DNA of 64,000 bases from Planctomycetaceae bacterium. Its GTDB lineage: Bacteria > Planctomycetota > Planctomycetia > Pirellulales > Thermoguttaceae. The stretch is from positions 16,876-80,875 of the forward strand of contig JAAYAY010000321.1 of NCBI GenBank assembly GCA_012719125.1, read 5' to 3'. A program made the translations under genes and the position numbers. Of this stretch, positions 25,600 to 34,605 are shown piece after piece. The notes under the pieces are model-generated. The model had not been told where the DNA came from. It made no database searches and worked only from the letters and a program-made list of their open reading frames with translations. Every line of letters begins with the position of its first letter. The stretch's first letter is position 1.

Positions 25600-26784
25600 A
25601 TGTCTCATTCCCCAATACATCGTCGTGCTTTTTTGGGCCAATCTACGGCAGCCGCCGCGTTGGGTGGTCTTGCCACCGTTGTGCTGGCCGAGCGGGCCGC
25701 GGCTGCGGAGCCCAAGGTCTGGCAACCTGTGTCTGATCGCAAGGTTCGCGTGGGGATCGTGGGCTACGGCTACTGCAAGTTTGGGGCGGCCTTCGGATTC
25801 CAGGATCATCCGAATGTGGAGATCGTGGCGGTCAGCGACCTGTTCCCCGATCGACGGGAGGGGCTGATGAAGGCCTGCCGGTGCGAGAAGTCGTACCCGT
25901 CGCTAGAGGAACTGGTCAAGGATGATACGATCGAGGCCGTCTTCTGTGCCACCGACGCTCCCAGCCACGCCCGGCATTGCATCGAGGTGCTGAAGCACGG
26001 CAAGCACGCCTGCTCGGCCGTGCCGGCCTGTTTCGGGTCGGTTGAGGACGGGGAGCGGCTCTTGGAAGCGGTTGAGACAACGGGCCTGAAGTACCAGATG
26101 ATGGAGACGAGTTGCTTTCGCGAGGACTGCTACGCCATGCGGACGGCCTATCGGGCCGGCGCCTTGGGGACCATCCATCTCTCGGAAGGCAACTACCACC
26201 ACTACCACGCCTCGCCGGAGCCGACGCCTTCCTACAACGGTTGGCGCCGCGGAGTGCCGCCCTTGTGGTATCCGACCCACTCGACGGCCTACTACATTGG
26301 GGTGACGGGGGAGCGGTTCACCAGCGTCTCCTGCATCGGCACGCCCGGCCACCTCGATTATCACAAGGCGGAGAACAATCCCTACCAGAATCCGTTTGCC
26401 ACCGAGGTAGCCCTGTTTGAGACGAGCGAGGGGGGCAGCAGCCACATGTCGGTCTCCTGGTCGATGAAGTCGATCTACGGCGAATGCGGCCGCGTCTTCG
26501 GCCGGCTGGGCTGCATCAACGAGACGGCCTACACCGGTCTGGCCAAGGATCTACCCGACTTGACCCGTCCGGCGCTGCCGCCCAGAGTGCCCGGCGGCGG
26601 GCACGGCGGCTCTCACGGCTATTTGATGGACGAGTTCATCACCGCCATCCTCGAAGACCGCGACCCGCTAGTCAACGTCTATGAAGCCCTGTCGATGACG
26701 GTCCCCGGCATCGTCGCCCACCAGTCGGCACTCAAAGGCGGTGAGCGCCTCCCGTGCCCGCAGTATCGCAGGAAAACACCATGA
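25600..26784 (+). CDS. Tat-exported Gfo/Idh/MocA-family oxidoreductase
   Basis: 394 aa with GGAG before the ATG. The N-terminus HRRAFLGQSTAAAALGGLA is a Tat-type signal. The Rossmann fold begins with VRVGIVGYGYCKFGAAF; the catalytic region reads KHGKHACSAVPACFGSVEDG where the family normally has EKP, so the usual catalytic Lys is replaced (AVPAC). Members reduce or oxidise sugars or cyclitols with NAD(P). An altered EKP site is common in exported planctomycete paralogues, whose function is unknown. The C-terminal dimerisation domain is complete. Confidence 0.85.
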   Translation: MSHSPIHRRAFLGQSTAAAALGGLATVVLAERAAAAEPKVWQPVSDRKVRVGIVGYGYCKFGAAFGFQDHPNVEIVAVSDLFPDRREGLMKACRCEKSYPSLEELVKDDTIEAVFCATDAPSHARHCIEVLKHGKHACSAVPACFGSVEDGERLLEAVETTGLKYQMMETSCFREDCYAMRTAYRAGALGTIHLSEGNYHHYHASPEPTPSYNGWRRGVPPLWYPTHSTAYYIGVTGERFTSVSCIGTPGHLDYHKAENNPYQNPFATEVALFETSEGGSSHMSVSWSMKSIYGECGRVFGRLGCINETAYTGLAKDLPDLTRPALPPRVPGGGHGGSHGYLMDEFITAILEDRDPLVNVYEALSMTVPGIVAHQSALKGGERLPCPQYRRKTP

Positions 26785-27361
26785 CGGGGATGCTCGCACC
26801 GAGCGCACATGTTTGAAATTCGAAATGCAAAGCACGAAATCCGAAACAAACCCAAAATCCGAACATCAAAGGCTCGAAACAAGACCGTGTGTGTCGGCAC
26901 GAGTCGGTTCGTCCGGTTTGAGACATTTGGATTTGAGGCGTTGTATTTGTTTAGGATTTCGGATTTCGTGTTTCGGATTTGGCTGCGGCCGAAGGCCGCG
27001 TTGCGGCAAGGTGCGCAAAAAATGCACCTCGCAACACGGATCGCGCCGCCTTTCCAGTCTTCCTCGTTTCACAGGGGCAGCTCAGATTGCCGGCGGAAAG
27101 CTGCCATCCGGGGGGCGAACTGGTCTTGAACGGCCGGGCACAAATCTTTAGCATCCCCCGGCCTTTCCCGACGGACCAGATCTGTCGATGCGCGGTTCGG
27201 CCTGCGCGGTCGGCCCGCTCGACGGTTGCCGTCTCACTATCCCGATGTGTTGGTACCGGTTTTCTGCGGCGGTAGAAGTCGCGTGTGCGGCTTCGTTTGC
27301 GGCCCCGCGGAGACTTGGCCGGTGCTGCATTTCCATCAACACGATTGATTGGGACATTGCG
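26785..27361. other. Intergenic region upstream of the giant secretin, holding repeat copy 2
   Basis: 577 bases. It contains the second copy of the ~188-bp dispersed repeat (26811-26997), then a GCGGCC/GGCCGC mini-hairpin at its end (about 26986-27000) and a GGTGC...GCACC hairpin around 27010. The remaining ~340 bases before the secretin GTG hold no recognised gene and should include the secretin promoter. Confidence 0.5.
26811..26997 (+). repeat. Dispersed ~188-bp repeat, copy 2
   Basis: The segment starts GAAATTCGAAATGCAAAGCA, contains CATCAAAGGCTCGAAACAAG and GGTTCGTCCGGTTTGAGACA, and ends TTTGGCTGCGGCCGAAGGCC. It aligns over its whole length with the reverse complement of 24341-24530, with roughly four of five bases identical by eye. 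The family-wide CGAAA...TTTCG vocabulary gives long imperfect inverted repeats. Confidence 0.85.
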
Positions 27362-30300
27362 GTGAAAAACTCACTCGATGCCAGGCAGCCGGTGCGCTTT
27401 GCGCGCCTGGCTGGCGTTGCGGCGTGGACTCTTCTGTCGCTCGGAATCGCCTGCGCGGCTTCGGCGCAAATGCCGGGCCCCTCCGACTATCGAGCCTATC
27501 CGCTCAAATACAAATCGGCGTCCGAGATCGAACGCATGCTCCGCGACGTCCTGCCGGGCCTGGGGTCTACGTCCCATTTGATGGCCGACGGGCAGACCAA
27601 CCAGATCCTGCTGCGCGGCCCGGAACAGGCTCATCAGGTTGCCAGGCAAGTGATCGATTCGGCCGATCGGCCCGAGTTGGCGGCTCCAACGGAACCGCCG
27701 ATCGTGCAGTCTTATCCGTGCGATACGAGTCGTCTGCAGGCCACGGCCGATCGGATCAGGACGACGTTTTCCACCTTTGGTGTACGCGTGGCGGTCGATC
27801 CGCGTTCGCCGCAACTGCTGGTGCTTGCGCCGCCCTCGATTCACAGTCTCGTCGCCCGCCTGCTCTCCGCGCCGCCAGTTCAGTCACCCGACATGCCTCG
27901 CCCTCTGCCGAAGACAAACGTGGTCGCCGCGGGGCCGCCCGTCAGCCCGGCCGAGCAGGCGATTCGGCAAACGCTGGCCAGCCACGAGGGGCGCAAAGAG
28001 GAATTCGTTGCGCTGAACAACGCCGAGGTCGGAGTGGTCGAGGCACGTTTGCGGGATCTCCTTGGGACGCGACTCGAGCCGCTGGCGGCCCGAGAACAGG
28101 GCTGGCCGGACTACGTTCTTTCCGACAAGTTCGGCGACCATGTCGAGTTGCACGTGGAACGAGACCGCAACGGGATCCGCGTGGTCGGCAGGCAATCGCT
28201 GGCGACGCAGATGGCGAGTTTGATCCGCACGCTCGACAGTCCGGCGGCGCCCGCGGGGACGAAGATCCGGATTCTGCCGATGCGCCGGGCAGACCCTGCC
28301 AAGGTGCGCGAAGCGGTCGAAGCCTACCGGACCGGCGGCCACGAATATGAACCCGGCCGCCGTACGCCCCCCGAGAAGCAGAGCAGCCGCGCTCGCTACG
28401 GACACACGGGCGTGGAGCTGGTGGCCTACATGTTCCAGCCGCCGGGTGGAGGAAGCGCTGAGGCCGCCGGGGCCGAGAAGCAGGAAGAGCCGAGCGGGGA
28501 ACGACTGCCGATGGACGGGCTGCCCCAGCCCGGCCCCGACGTGGAATACGAGGTTCTCCCCGACCTGGACGTGATCATTCTCCGCGGGCGCGAGAGCGAC
28601 GTGGACGACGTGACGCGAATGATCGAAGAGATCGAACGGATCAGCGCCGAGACCGTTCCTGAGATCGATATCTACTTCTTGAAGCACGTCCAAGGCGCGT
28701 CCATTTCCGAGATCGTCGCCGGCGTTTCGCTCGATCTGCTCGGCGGACGCCAGGGCCGGATCAGCGTGACGCCGCTGATGAAGCCCAACGCGCTACTGCT
28801 CATCGGATGGGGCGAGGCGGTCAAGGCGGTCAAGGATCTGATCTGGAAGCTCGACCAGCCGGTGGAGCCCAACACCCAGTTCCGCATTTTCACCCTGGAG
28901 CACGCTCCGGTCGCCACGGTGGGGGCCACCATCTTGCAGACCTTCGCCAATCGCGGCGGGATGAGCCCTCAGGTCCAGCTCACCCCCGACATGCGGCTCA
29001 ACGCCCTGATCGTTCGCGCCGCACCGACGGACATGGCCGAGGTGGAGATGCTCATCCAGCGGCTCGACGTTCCCGCCCCCGGCCCGGTGGCGCAGGCTCG
29101 CATGTTCAAGCTCCAGCATTCGCTGGCCACCGATCTGGCGGCCACGCTCCAGCAGGCGATCAGCGCGGCGGCAGGCGGAATCGGCACCCAGAGGTCGGCC
29201 GCCCTCGAATTGTTCGACGTGGATGGGCAGCGCCTGATCCGCTCGGGCGTCCTCGACGACGTGCAGGTCACGCCCGACATGCGAACCAACACCCTGGTGG
29301 TGTCGGCGCCGGCCGAAAGCATGGAATTGATGGCGGCTCTGATCGAACATCTCGACTCGCCTTCGGCCGTGGCACAGATCAAGGTCTTCCGCATCAGCAA
29401 CGGCGACGCCACGGCCATGGCCACCATGCTGCAGGGACTGCTGCCGTCGGCGGCGACCACGGGCACCCGCCCGCAGCTTCCCGGCGCGGAAGGCGAAAGC
29501 TCGCTGGTGCCGGTCCGGTTCTCGGTCGACACCCGGACCAACAGCATCATTGCCACGGGAAGCGAGGGCGACCTGACGATCATCGAGGCCCTGCTCACCC
29601 GTCTCGACGAGGAAGAGGTCAAATCGAGGATCAACGAAGTCTACCGCTTGAAGAACGCGCCCGCCCCCGACGTGGCCGAATCCATCAATGAATTCCTCCG
29701 CAGCGAACGTTTGATCCAGCAGGCGGCTCCGGGATTGACCAGCACTTACGAGCAGATCGAGAGGGAGGTCGTGGTCGTCCCCGAGGTGGTCAGCAACTCG
29801 CTGATCATCAGCGCCGCGCCGGAATACTACGAAGAGATCATGAAGCTCATCGAGAAGCTCGACGCGCAACCGCCGCAGGTGATGATTCAGGTGCTGATCG
29901 CCGAGGTGACTCTCAACGATACGGAAGAATTCGGCATTGAACTGGGTCTGCAGGACTCGGTCCTGTTCGATCGCAGCCTGATTGCGGACCTGGAGACGAT
30001 CACCCGGACGGTCACCGAGCCCGGTCTGCCCCAGACGACGACTCAGGAGATCGTTGCCGCGACCAACACGCCTGGGTTCCTGTTCAACAGCCAGCCGAAC
30101 AACGCTTCACTCGGCAACACCGCCGCCGCAGCCGCCTTGGCGACGGCGGACGCTATAGGCAGCCAGGGGATTTCCAATTTCGGCGTCAATCGAGTCAATA
30201 GCGAGTTGGGGTTCGGCGGTCTCATCCTGTCGGCCAGCAGCGAAAGCGTAAGCGCCATGATCCGCGCCCTCAAGGAGAATCGGCGGCTCGACGTGCTCAG

Positions 30301-31300
30301 CCGGCCGCAGATCATGACCCTCGACAACCAACCGGCGTTCATCCAGGTCGGCAAGCGCGTGCCGCGGATCACCGGTTCGGCCGCTCAAAGCCGGGGGCTG
30401 GTCAACGAGATCGCCCTGGAGAACGTGGGCCTGATTCTGGGCGTCACGCCGCGGATCAGCCCCGAGGGCATGGTCGTCATGGAGATCGACGCGGAGAAAT
30501 CGGATCTGGGCCCGATCACCGAAGGAATTCCCGTGGCCGTGTCCGACGGCACGGAGATCCGCTCGCCCAGCATCAACGTAACCATGGCCCAGACGACCGT
30601 CAGCGCCGCCAGCGGGCAGACGATCGTCCTGGGCGGATTGATCACTCAGAGCGACTCGATGCTCAGCCGGCGCGTTCCGTGGCTCAGCGATATCCCGGTG
30701 ATCGGCCATCTGTTCCGCTTCGACGGAAAGACGTGCAAGCGGGCGGAACTGCTGATCATCCTCACGCCGCACGTCGTCAAGGACCAGGAAGAGGCCGAGC
30801 GTCTCAAACGAGTCGAGGCAACCCGGATGCACTGGTGCCTGGCCGACGTTCACCAACTCCACGGCGATACCGGGCTGGTCGACATCCGCGAGGGCCACGA
30901 CCTGAGCGACGGCTCGGCAGAGACCATCTATCCCGACGCGGATCCGATGGGAGTCGGCGTCGAGCCGCCCGCCGACGGGGATTGGAACTCGGTCGAAGTG
31001 GTCCAGCCGCCGGCGTTTCAGGAGAAGCTCAAGCAGTCTCCCCAGCCGGCCCCGGCTCCGAAGAAGGCACCGGCGATGAAAGCCGCCCCAGACGGCGATC
31101 GCGTGGGGCAGGCCGATCGGGCGTCCCCGCCGGCGGTGCCCGCCATCCCGGCGCCTGCCGCGACGACGCAATACGGACCAGCCCCCTACGGGCAAGTGAT
31201 GCCGGCGCAATACCCATCCTACAGCAACCCGGCAACCTACAGCACACCCTACGGCCCGCCGGCGACCGCCGCCGTGCCCAACCAGTATTCAACGTACTAG
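27362..31300 (+). CDS. Giant GspD-type secretin with about nine N-type modules
   Basis: About 1312 aa from a GTG at 27362 with GGGA 7 bases before; earlier in-frame starts from 27188 would lack a signal peptide at the front. A signal peptide (RLAGVAAWTLLSLGIACAASAQ) leads. Residues ~42-838 hold roughly nine tandem secretin_N-like modules, each about 70-90 aa, starting near 42, 115, 213, 300, 433, 505, 577, 671 and 756 and ending in a pattern such as TNALIV...MIRLLDxP. Residues ~836-1143 are the secretin core: MIQVLIAEVTLND, SRPQIMTLDNQPAFIQVGKR and VLGGLITQ...VPWLSDIPVIGHLFR. A Pro/Ala/Tyr-rich tail ends it. Ordinary GspD has four N domains and about 650-750 aa. It would form an outer-membrane channel with an unusually long periplasmic stalk. 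No other gsp genes adjoin it. Confidence 0.88.
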   Translation: MKNSLDARQPVRFARLAGVAAWTLLSLGIACAASAQMPGPSDYRAYPLKYKSASEIERMLRDVLPGLGSTSHLMADGQTNQILLRGPEQAHQVARQVIDSADRPELAAPTEPPIVQSYPCDTSRLQATADRIRTTFSTFGVRVAVDPRSPQLLVLAPPSIHSLVARLLSAPPVQSPDMPRPLPKTNVVAAGPPVSPAEQAIRQTLASHEGRKEEFVALNNAEVGVVEARLRDLLGTRLEPLAAREQGWPDYVLSDKFGDHVELHVERDRNGIRVVGRQSLATQMASLIRTLDSPAAPAGTKIRILPMRRADPAKVREAVEAYRTGGHEYEPGRRTPPEKQSSRARYGHTGVELVAYMFQPPGGGSAEAAGAEKQEEPSGERLPMDGLPQPGPDVEYEVLPDLDVIILRGRESDVDDVTRMIEEIERISAETVPEIDIYFLKHVQGASISEIVAGVSLDLLGGRQGRISVTPLMKPNALLLIGWGEAVKAVKDLIWKLDQPVEPNTQFRIFTLEHAPVATVGATILQTFANRGGMSPQVQLTPDMRLNALIVRAAPTDMAEVEMLIQRLDVPAPGPVAQARMFKLQHSLATDLAATLQQAISAAAGGIGTQRSAALELFDVDGQRLIRSGVLDDVQVTPDMRTNTLVVSAPAESMELMAALIEHLDSPSAVAQIKVFRISNGDATAMATMLQGLLPSAATTGTRPQLPGAEGESSLVPVRFSVDTRTNSIIATGSEGDLTIIEALLTRLDEEEVKSRINEVYRLKNAPAPDVAESINEFLRSERLIQQAAPGLTSTYEQIEREVVVVPEVVSNSLIISAAPEYYEEIMKLIEKLDAQPPQVMIQVLIAEVTLNDTEEFGIELGLQDSVLFDRSLIADLETITRTVTEPGLPQTTTQEIVAATNTPGFLFNSQPNNASLGNTAAAAALATADAIGSQGISNFGVNRVNSELGFGGLILSASSESVSAMIRALKENRRLDVLSRPQIMTLDNQPAFIQVGKRVPRITGSAAQSRGLVNEIALENVGLILGVTPRISPEGMVVMEIDAEKSDLGPITEGIPVAVSDGTEIRSPSINVTMAQTTVSAASGQTIVLGGLITQSDSMLSRRVPWLSDIPVIGHLFRFDGKTCKRAELLIILTPHVVKDQEEAERLKRVEATRMHWCLADVHQLHGDTGLVDIREGHDLSDGSAETIYPDADPMGVGVEPPADGDWNSVEVVQPPAFQEKLKQSPQPAPAPKKAPAMKAAPDGDRVGQADRASPPAVPAIPAPAATTQYGPAPYGQVMPAQYPSYSNPATYSTPYGPPATAAVPNQYSTY

Positions 31301-31308
31301 AGAACCCT

Positions 31309-31372
31309 CAGTGTTTCGACATTGGGATTTGTTTCGTCTTTCGAGCTTCGTGCTTCGTATTTCTTCCGTCGC
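31309..31372. repeat. Relic of the CGAAA-type dispersed repeat
   Basis: The gap after the secretin contains GTTTCGACATTGGGATTTG and GCTTCGTGCTTCGTATTTC, in the same base vocabulary as the ends of the repeats at 24341 and 26811 but without the central part. It is read as a decayed or half copy. Confidence 0.45.
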
Positions 31373-31413
31373 GGCGCGTTTCCCTGCCAACGATCGAAGG
31401 TCTCTGTGAGGTC

Positions 31414-32529
31414 ATGACCGTCATGCCCCGAACTCTGTTTCAGAAGTCGCTCCAATTCCTGCCGCTCCTCGTCCTTGTGACTTCGGGGTGCTCCACCCTC
31501 GATCTGTCGAAAGGGCTGGCGTGGCCAGGTTCCGACGACAAGCCGCAGATTCCCGATCGCATCGTCGACGTGTGGACGGACGACGTTCTCCACCAGTCGG
31601 GGCAGCCCTCGAAACGCGGTTTCGGCGGGCGGTTCATGTTCTACAACCGGGAGAGCGAGTCGCCCGTCAAGGTGGAAGGGGCGCTCACCGTCTACCTGTT
31701 CGACGATCGCTGCGAAGACCCGTTGCGGGGGAAGCCGATCCACAAGTACATCTTCCCGGCCGAAGCGCTTGAAAAGCACTATAGCAAGTCGGAGTTGGGG
31801 CACTCTTACAGCTTCTGGCTGCCGGTCGACGAAGTGGGCGGTGTGGAGCGGACGTTGACCGTCATTGCCCGGTTTGAGCCGAAGGTCGGCGGCAAGGTCA
31901 TGGCCAAACCGTCGACGCACGTCTTGCCAGGGCGTCCGGCCGACGAGGAATCGAGTCCGCTGGTTCAGCGATTCGAAGCTCGGCAATATGAGAAGAAGGC
32001 CAACGGCGAGATTCAGCAGGTGGCCCACGTTGAACCGGTGTACGGAGATCCGGCAAGCGCGCCGGAAACAAACCAGGGGATCACGACGGCCACGATCAAC
32101 CTGCCGCCGGGTTTTGCCCGACAGATGATGAGTGAACCGACCCAATCGGCTTTCGGCGTAACCCTCGCCCCGCCGGGGACGAGCGCAACGGGATCGGCCG
32201 CCGCCAATGCGGCCTCGTTCACTTCGGGGCTGCCGGCTGCTTCCTCTGCGATGCCGGCGTTTCAACCGGCGCAGACGCCGGAGGCGACTCAGGCGGCGCT
32301 GCGTCCGACGGCGCTACCGCCAGTTGGTTCTCAACTTTCGAGATTCCCGGCTCGAAGAGAAGCATTAGGCCGGCCAATCGCCTCTCGTGTTCGGACCCAA
32401 CCGTACCGTGCAACGTGGCCGTCCGCCCTGCCAACGACACCTCGAGCGGCGCCCACGAACGAATCGTTGTCGACTTCGTCAGCCGATCTGCCATCGCCGC
32501 CTCCATGGCGGGAGCAGGAGGAGTGGTAG
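31414..32529 (+). CDS. Lipoprotein of unknown function downstream of the secretin
   Basis: About 371 aa from an ATG at 31414; a second ATG at 31423 is equally possible. A lipoprotein signal ends in the lipobox LVTSGC, so the mature protein is anchored by a lipidated Cys. Residues ~40-180 form a beta-rich domain (GGRFMFYNRESESPVKVEG, LTVYLFDDRCEDPL, HSYSFWLPVDEVGG, LTVIARFEPKVGGKV). The rest is low-complexity Ala/Pro/Thr. The last ~310 bases overlap the convergent BON gene on the other strand. Position right after the secretin suggests an outer-membrane partner or pilotin-like role, which is inference. No named domain was recognised. Confidence 0.7.
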   Translation: MTVMPRTLFQKSLQFLPLLVLVTSGCSTLDLSKGLAWPGSDDKPQIPDRIVDVWTDDVLHQSGQPSKRGFGGRFMFYNRESESPVKVEGALTVYLFDDRCEDPLRGKPIHKYIFPAEALEKHYSKSELGHSYSFWLPVDEVGGVERTLTVIARFEPKVGGKVMAKPSTHVLPGRPADEESSPLVQRFEARQYEKKANGEIQQVAHVEPVYGDPASAPETNQGITTATINLPPGFARQMMSEPTQSAFGVTLAPPGTSATGSAAANAASFTSGLPAASSAMPAFQPAQTPEATQAALRPTALPPVGSQLSRFPARREALGRPIASRVRTQPYRATWPSALPTTPRAAPTNESLSTSSADLPSPPPWREQEEW

Positions 32530-32920
32530 GCGTGAACCCCAACCGGAGCCGGGGAGCGTACATGCCGGTCGGAAGCTGTGGAAGAGTGCGCATCCGGTTG
32601 ATCGCCGGGTCAATCGCTTCGCGGACCAGGTCGCCTTCGACGGCCGAGCGGATCTCGACTTGATCGACCGCCGAGGTCCCGCCGACGAACCCGCCCTCGC
32701 GAGATGCCCCCACAAAACTGTCGGCGTCGCGAGCGTCGCGCAAGAATCGCTCGTCTCCGGTGATCGCGCCCACGTCCTCGGCTACCGCGCCGGGATTCGC
32801 CTCCGAACTCCTTCGCTCTCGAATCTGATCAATAATGCTGGTGCGCTGCGCCTCGGCGACCGAGGCCCAGAGGAGGGAAAGGGCAAGGACCGCCAAGCCG
32901 GTGATGCTGGACCTGATCAT
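32219..32920 (-). CDS. Secreted BON-domain protein
   Basis: 233 aa with GGAG 7 bases before the ATG and a signal peptide (MIRSSITGLAVLALSLLWAS, ending VAEAQR). A disordered middle leads to a C-terminal BON domain (VSLAGRTATLHGTVGSE...ISKVENQLAV). The last ~33 residues are Ala/Pro-rich. BON domains also occur in secretins and outer-membrane lipoproteins, and this gene faces the secretin-lipoprotein pair. The 3' ends of this gene and the lipoprotein gene overlap by 311 bases. Confidence 0.75.
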   Translation of the reverse strand: MIRSSITGLAVLALSLLWASVAEAQRTSIIDQIRERRSSEANPGAVAEDVGAITGDERFLRDARDADSFVGASREGGFVGGTSAVDQVEIRSAVEGDLVREAIDPAINRMRTLPQLPTGMYAPRLRLGFTPTTPPAPAMEAAMADRLTKSTTIRSWAPLEVSLAGRTATLHGTVGSEHERRLAGLMLLFEPGISKVENQLAVAPSDAAPPESPPASAPVETPASQRKQPAAPK

Positions 32921-33102
32921 TGGATTTCTCCCGAAAATCGCCGCCGCGACGCTGGAAGACCGGGCTTACCCCGATCATTCATGGGTGGCACGCTCAGAGC
33001 GTAGCGATGGGCGTGGTGACCTGACGATCCGGGCTGACATGGTCGACGGCGGACTCTTTCAGTCTACCATACTGAGGGCCGAGAGGCCATGAAATCCTTT
33101 CG

Positions 33103-34044
33103 TCAATGCTCGTGTCCGGCGTGGGGATCGGACGCAGGATGGGCGGGCGTCGTGCTCTCGTGACCGGCGTGGTCGCTCCCCTCCGTCCCGTGCGAATGGT
33201 TGTGGCTTTGCCCCTCGATCATGCCGATGGCCAGCGCGATGGCCAGTCCGGTGAGCAGAGCGAACGAGAGAGCGCCCCGATCGTGGTCGTGGAAATGGAG
33301 TTCCGGCAGCAGATCGCTCATGGCAATGCACATGAAGGTGCCGGCCGAAAACGCCAGCGCGTAGGCCAACACGTGACTTTCGCCGTGGGCCTGGCCGAAC
33401 CCCAGGTAGAAGAGGAGCACGCCCGCGGGGATCATTAAGGCAAACAGGATATTGACCACATGGCGAGATGTGGGCGACCAGCCGCCCATGGCCATCAACG
33501 TGCCGATCGTCATCGAGTCGAACGGTTTGTGGAGGAAGATCACCAGGAACGTCCCGATGCCGGCCAGGGCAGTCGTCTGGCTGCCGTGTGCCTCGGCTTC
33601 GACGCTGGCGGCGAGAGCGATGCCCGCAAAGACCGTGTGCAGCGTGAGCCCCACGGCCGCTCCGCTCCACGTAAGCTGGTGCGAATCGTTCCGGACATGT
33701 TGGCAGTTCTCATGTCCGTCTTTGTTTTCGTGGCTGTCTCCGTGATCCTCGTGCAAGTCCGGAACGTCATGGTGATGAAAGCAGAAATACCGCTCGGTGA
33801 AGAACATGGCCAGAAACCCGCCAAGCACCCAAATGAACACTGTGTTGATCGCATCGGGGGCTTCGAAAATCGCATGGGGCAACAGATGAAGAAGGCCCAC
33901 GCCGAGCATCACCCCCGCAACCAGGCTGACGGCCAACTGCATCCGCCGGTGGGTCAGGCGGACAAACAACGGTATCCATCCGCCGGCTAACGAGGCAAAC
34001 AGGATCAGCACGCAGTAGACCAGCAACAGCATCGTGGATGACAT
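33103..34044 (-). CDS. ZIP-family divalent metal transporter with His-rich loops
   Basis: 313 aa with about eight membrane segments. TM4-TM5 carry the metal-binding signatures of the family (VGLTLHTVFAGIALA and GTFLVIFLHKPFDS). The cytoplasmic loop after TM3 is His/Asp-rich (CFHHHDVPDLHEDHGDSHE) and the C-terminus is another His-rich tail (HNHSHGTEGSDHAGHE). It would import Zn or another divalent metal, and the His-rich segments fit zinc. A second ZIP transporter lies at 46951-47853. AAGGA precedes the ATG. No Zur-type operator was identified. Confidence 0.85.
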   Translation of the reverse strand: MSSTMLLLVYCVLILFASLAGGWIPLFVRLTHRRMQLAVSLVAGVMLGVGLLHLLPHAIFEAPDAINTVFIWVLGGFLAMFFTERYFCFHHHDVPDLHEDHGDSHENKDGHENCQHVRNDSHQLTWSGAAVGLTLHTVFAGIALAASVEAEAHGSQTTALAGIGTFLVIFLHKPFDSMTIGTLMAMGGWSPTSRHVVNILFALMIPAGVLLFYLGFGQAHGESHVLAYALAFSAGTFMCIAMSDLLPELHFHDHDRGALSFALLTGLAIALAIGMIEGQSHNHSHGTEGSDHAGHESTTPAHPASDPHAGHEH

Positions 34045-34605
34045 CCGGGGAAGTCCTTCTAGTGGGCAAACACAGCAGGGAAGTGAACGAGAAAGGCAAC
34101 AGTCCGTCGGCTTGCCCGGTCTATCGCCCCCCCTGATACGGGGAGATCTCCGCTGGCCAGCCCCTTATTGTATCCTGCCGCTGCACGTTGCCAATCTGAA
34201 CGGCCATGTCGGGAGTGCCTGTCTTTTGGGCATGTTGAGCGACAACCGGGGATCGAACTGCCAGCCGTGCGGACGCTCCCTCGACGGTCCTCCAAGATAC
34301 TCCTTCAGACAGAATGTCCCCTCGACCGGTGAGAAAGCCCGACGTCATACCGTTTCCAGTTCACTCATCTTCCTGCGGTATCGACGACCTTTTTGATGGG
34401 ACGTCATTAACCGCTCCTCTGCAATCGTTACAATCAACTATTTCCGCGTGAGAATTCCTGAATAAACCACTCTTGTGGTGGGGTGTGGGAGCGAGCCACG
34501 TTCAACGGACCATGTTAGAATGAGATTCTCGTCCGTTCAGTTCGGAATGATGCCGTTCGATTTTTCTTTGTCGACTCTGATTTGTGTCCGTAGGAGAGGT
34601 TGTTC
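34045..34605. other. Divergent intergenic region between ZIP transporter and hydrolase
   Basis: 561 bases with no supported gene. One promoter-like element (extended -10, 34513-34521) faces the hydrolase gene. I saw no convincing hairpin or repeat. Confidence 0.45.
34513..34521 (+). promoter_or_regulatory. Candidate extended -10 element
   Basis: TGTTAGAAT fits TGn-TATAAT (five of six in the hexamer at 34516-34521). No -35 is evident at 16-18 bases, as is common for extended -10 promoters. It lies about 85 bases before the hydrolase ATG at 34606. Confidence 0.3.

Noticed and set aside
27188..27361. Upstream in-frame extension of the secretin
   Set aside because: The extension puts the signal peptide 60 residues into the protein; a GTG at 27362 with GGGA upstream gives a normal exported secretin.
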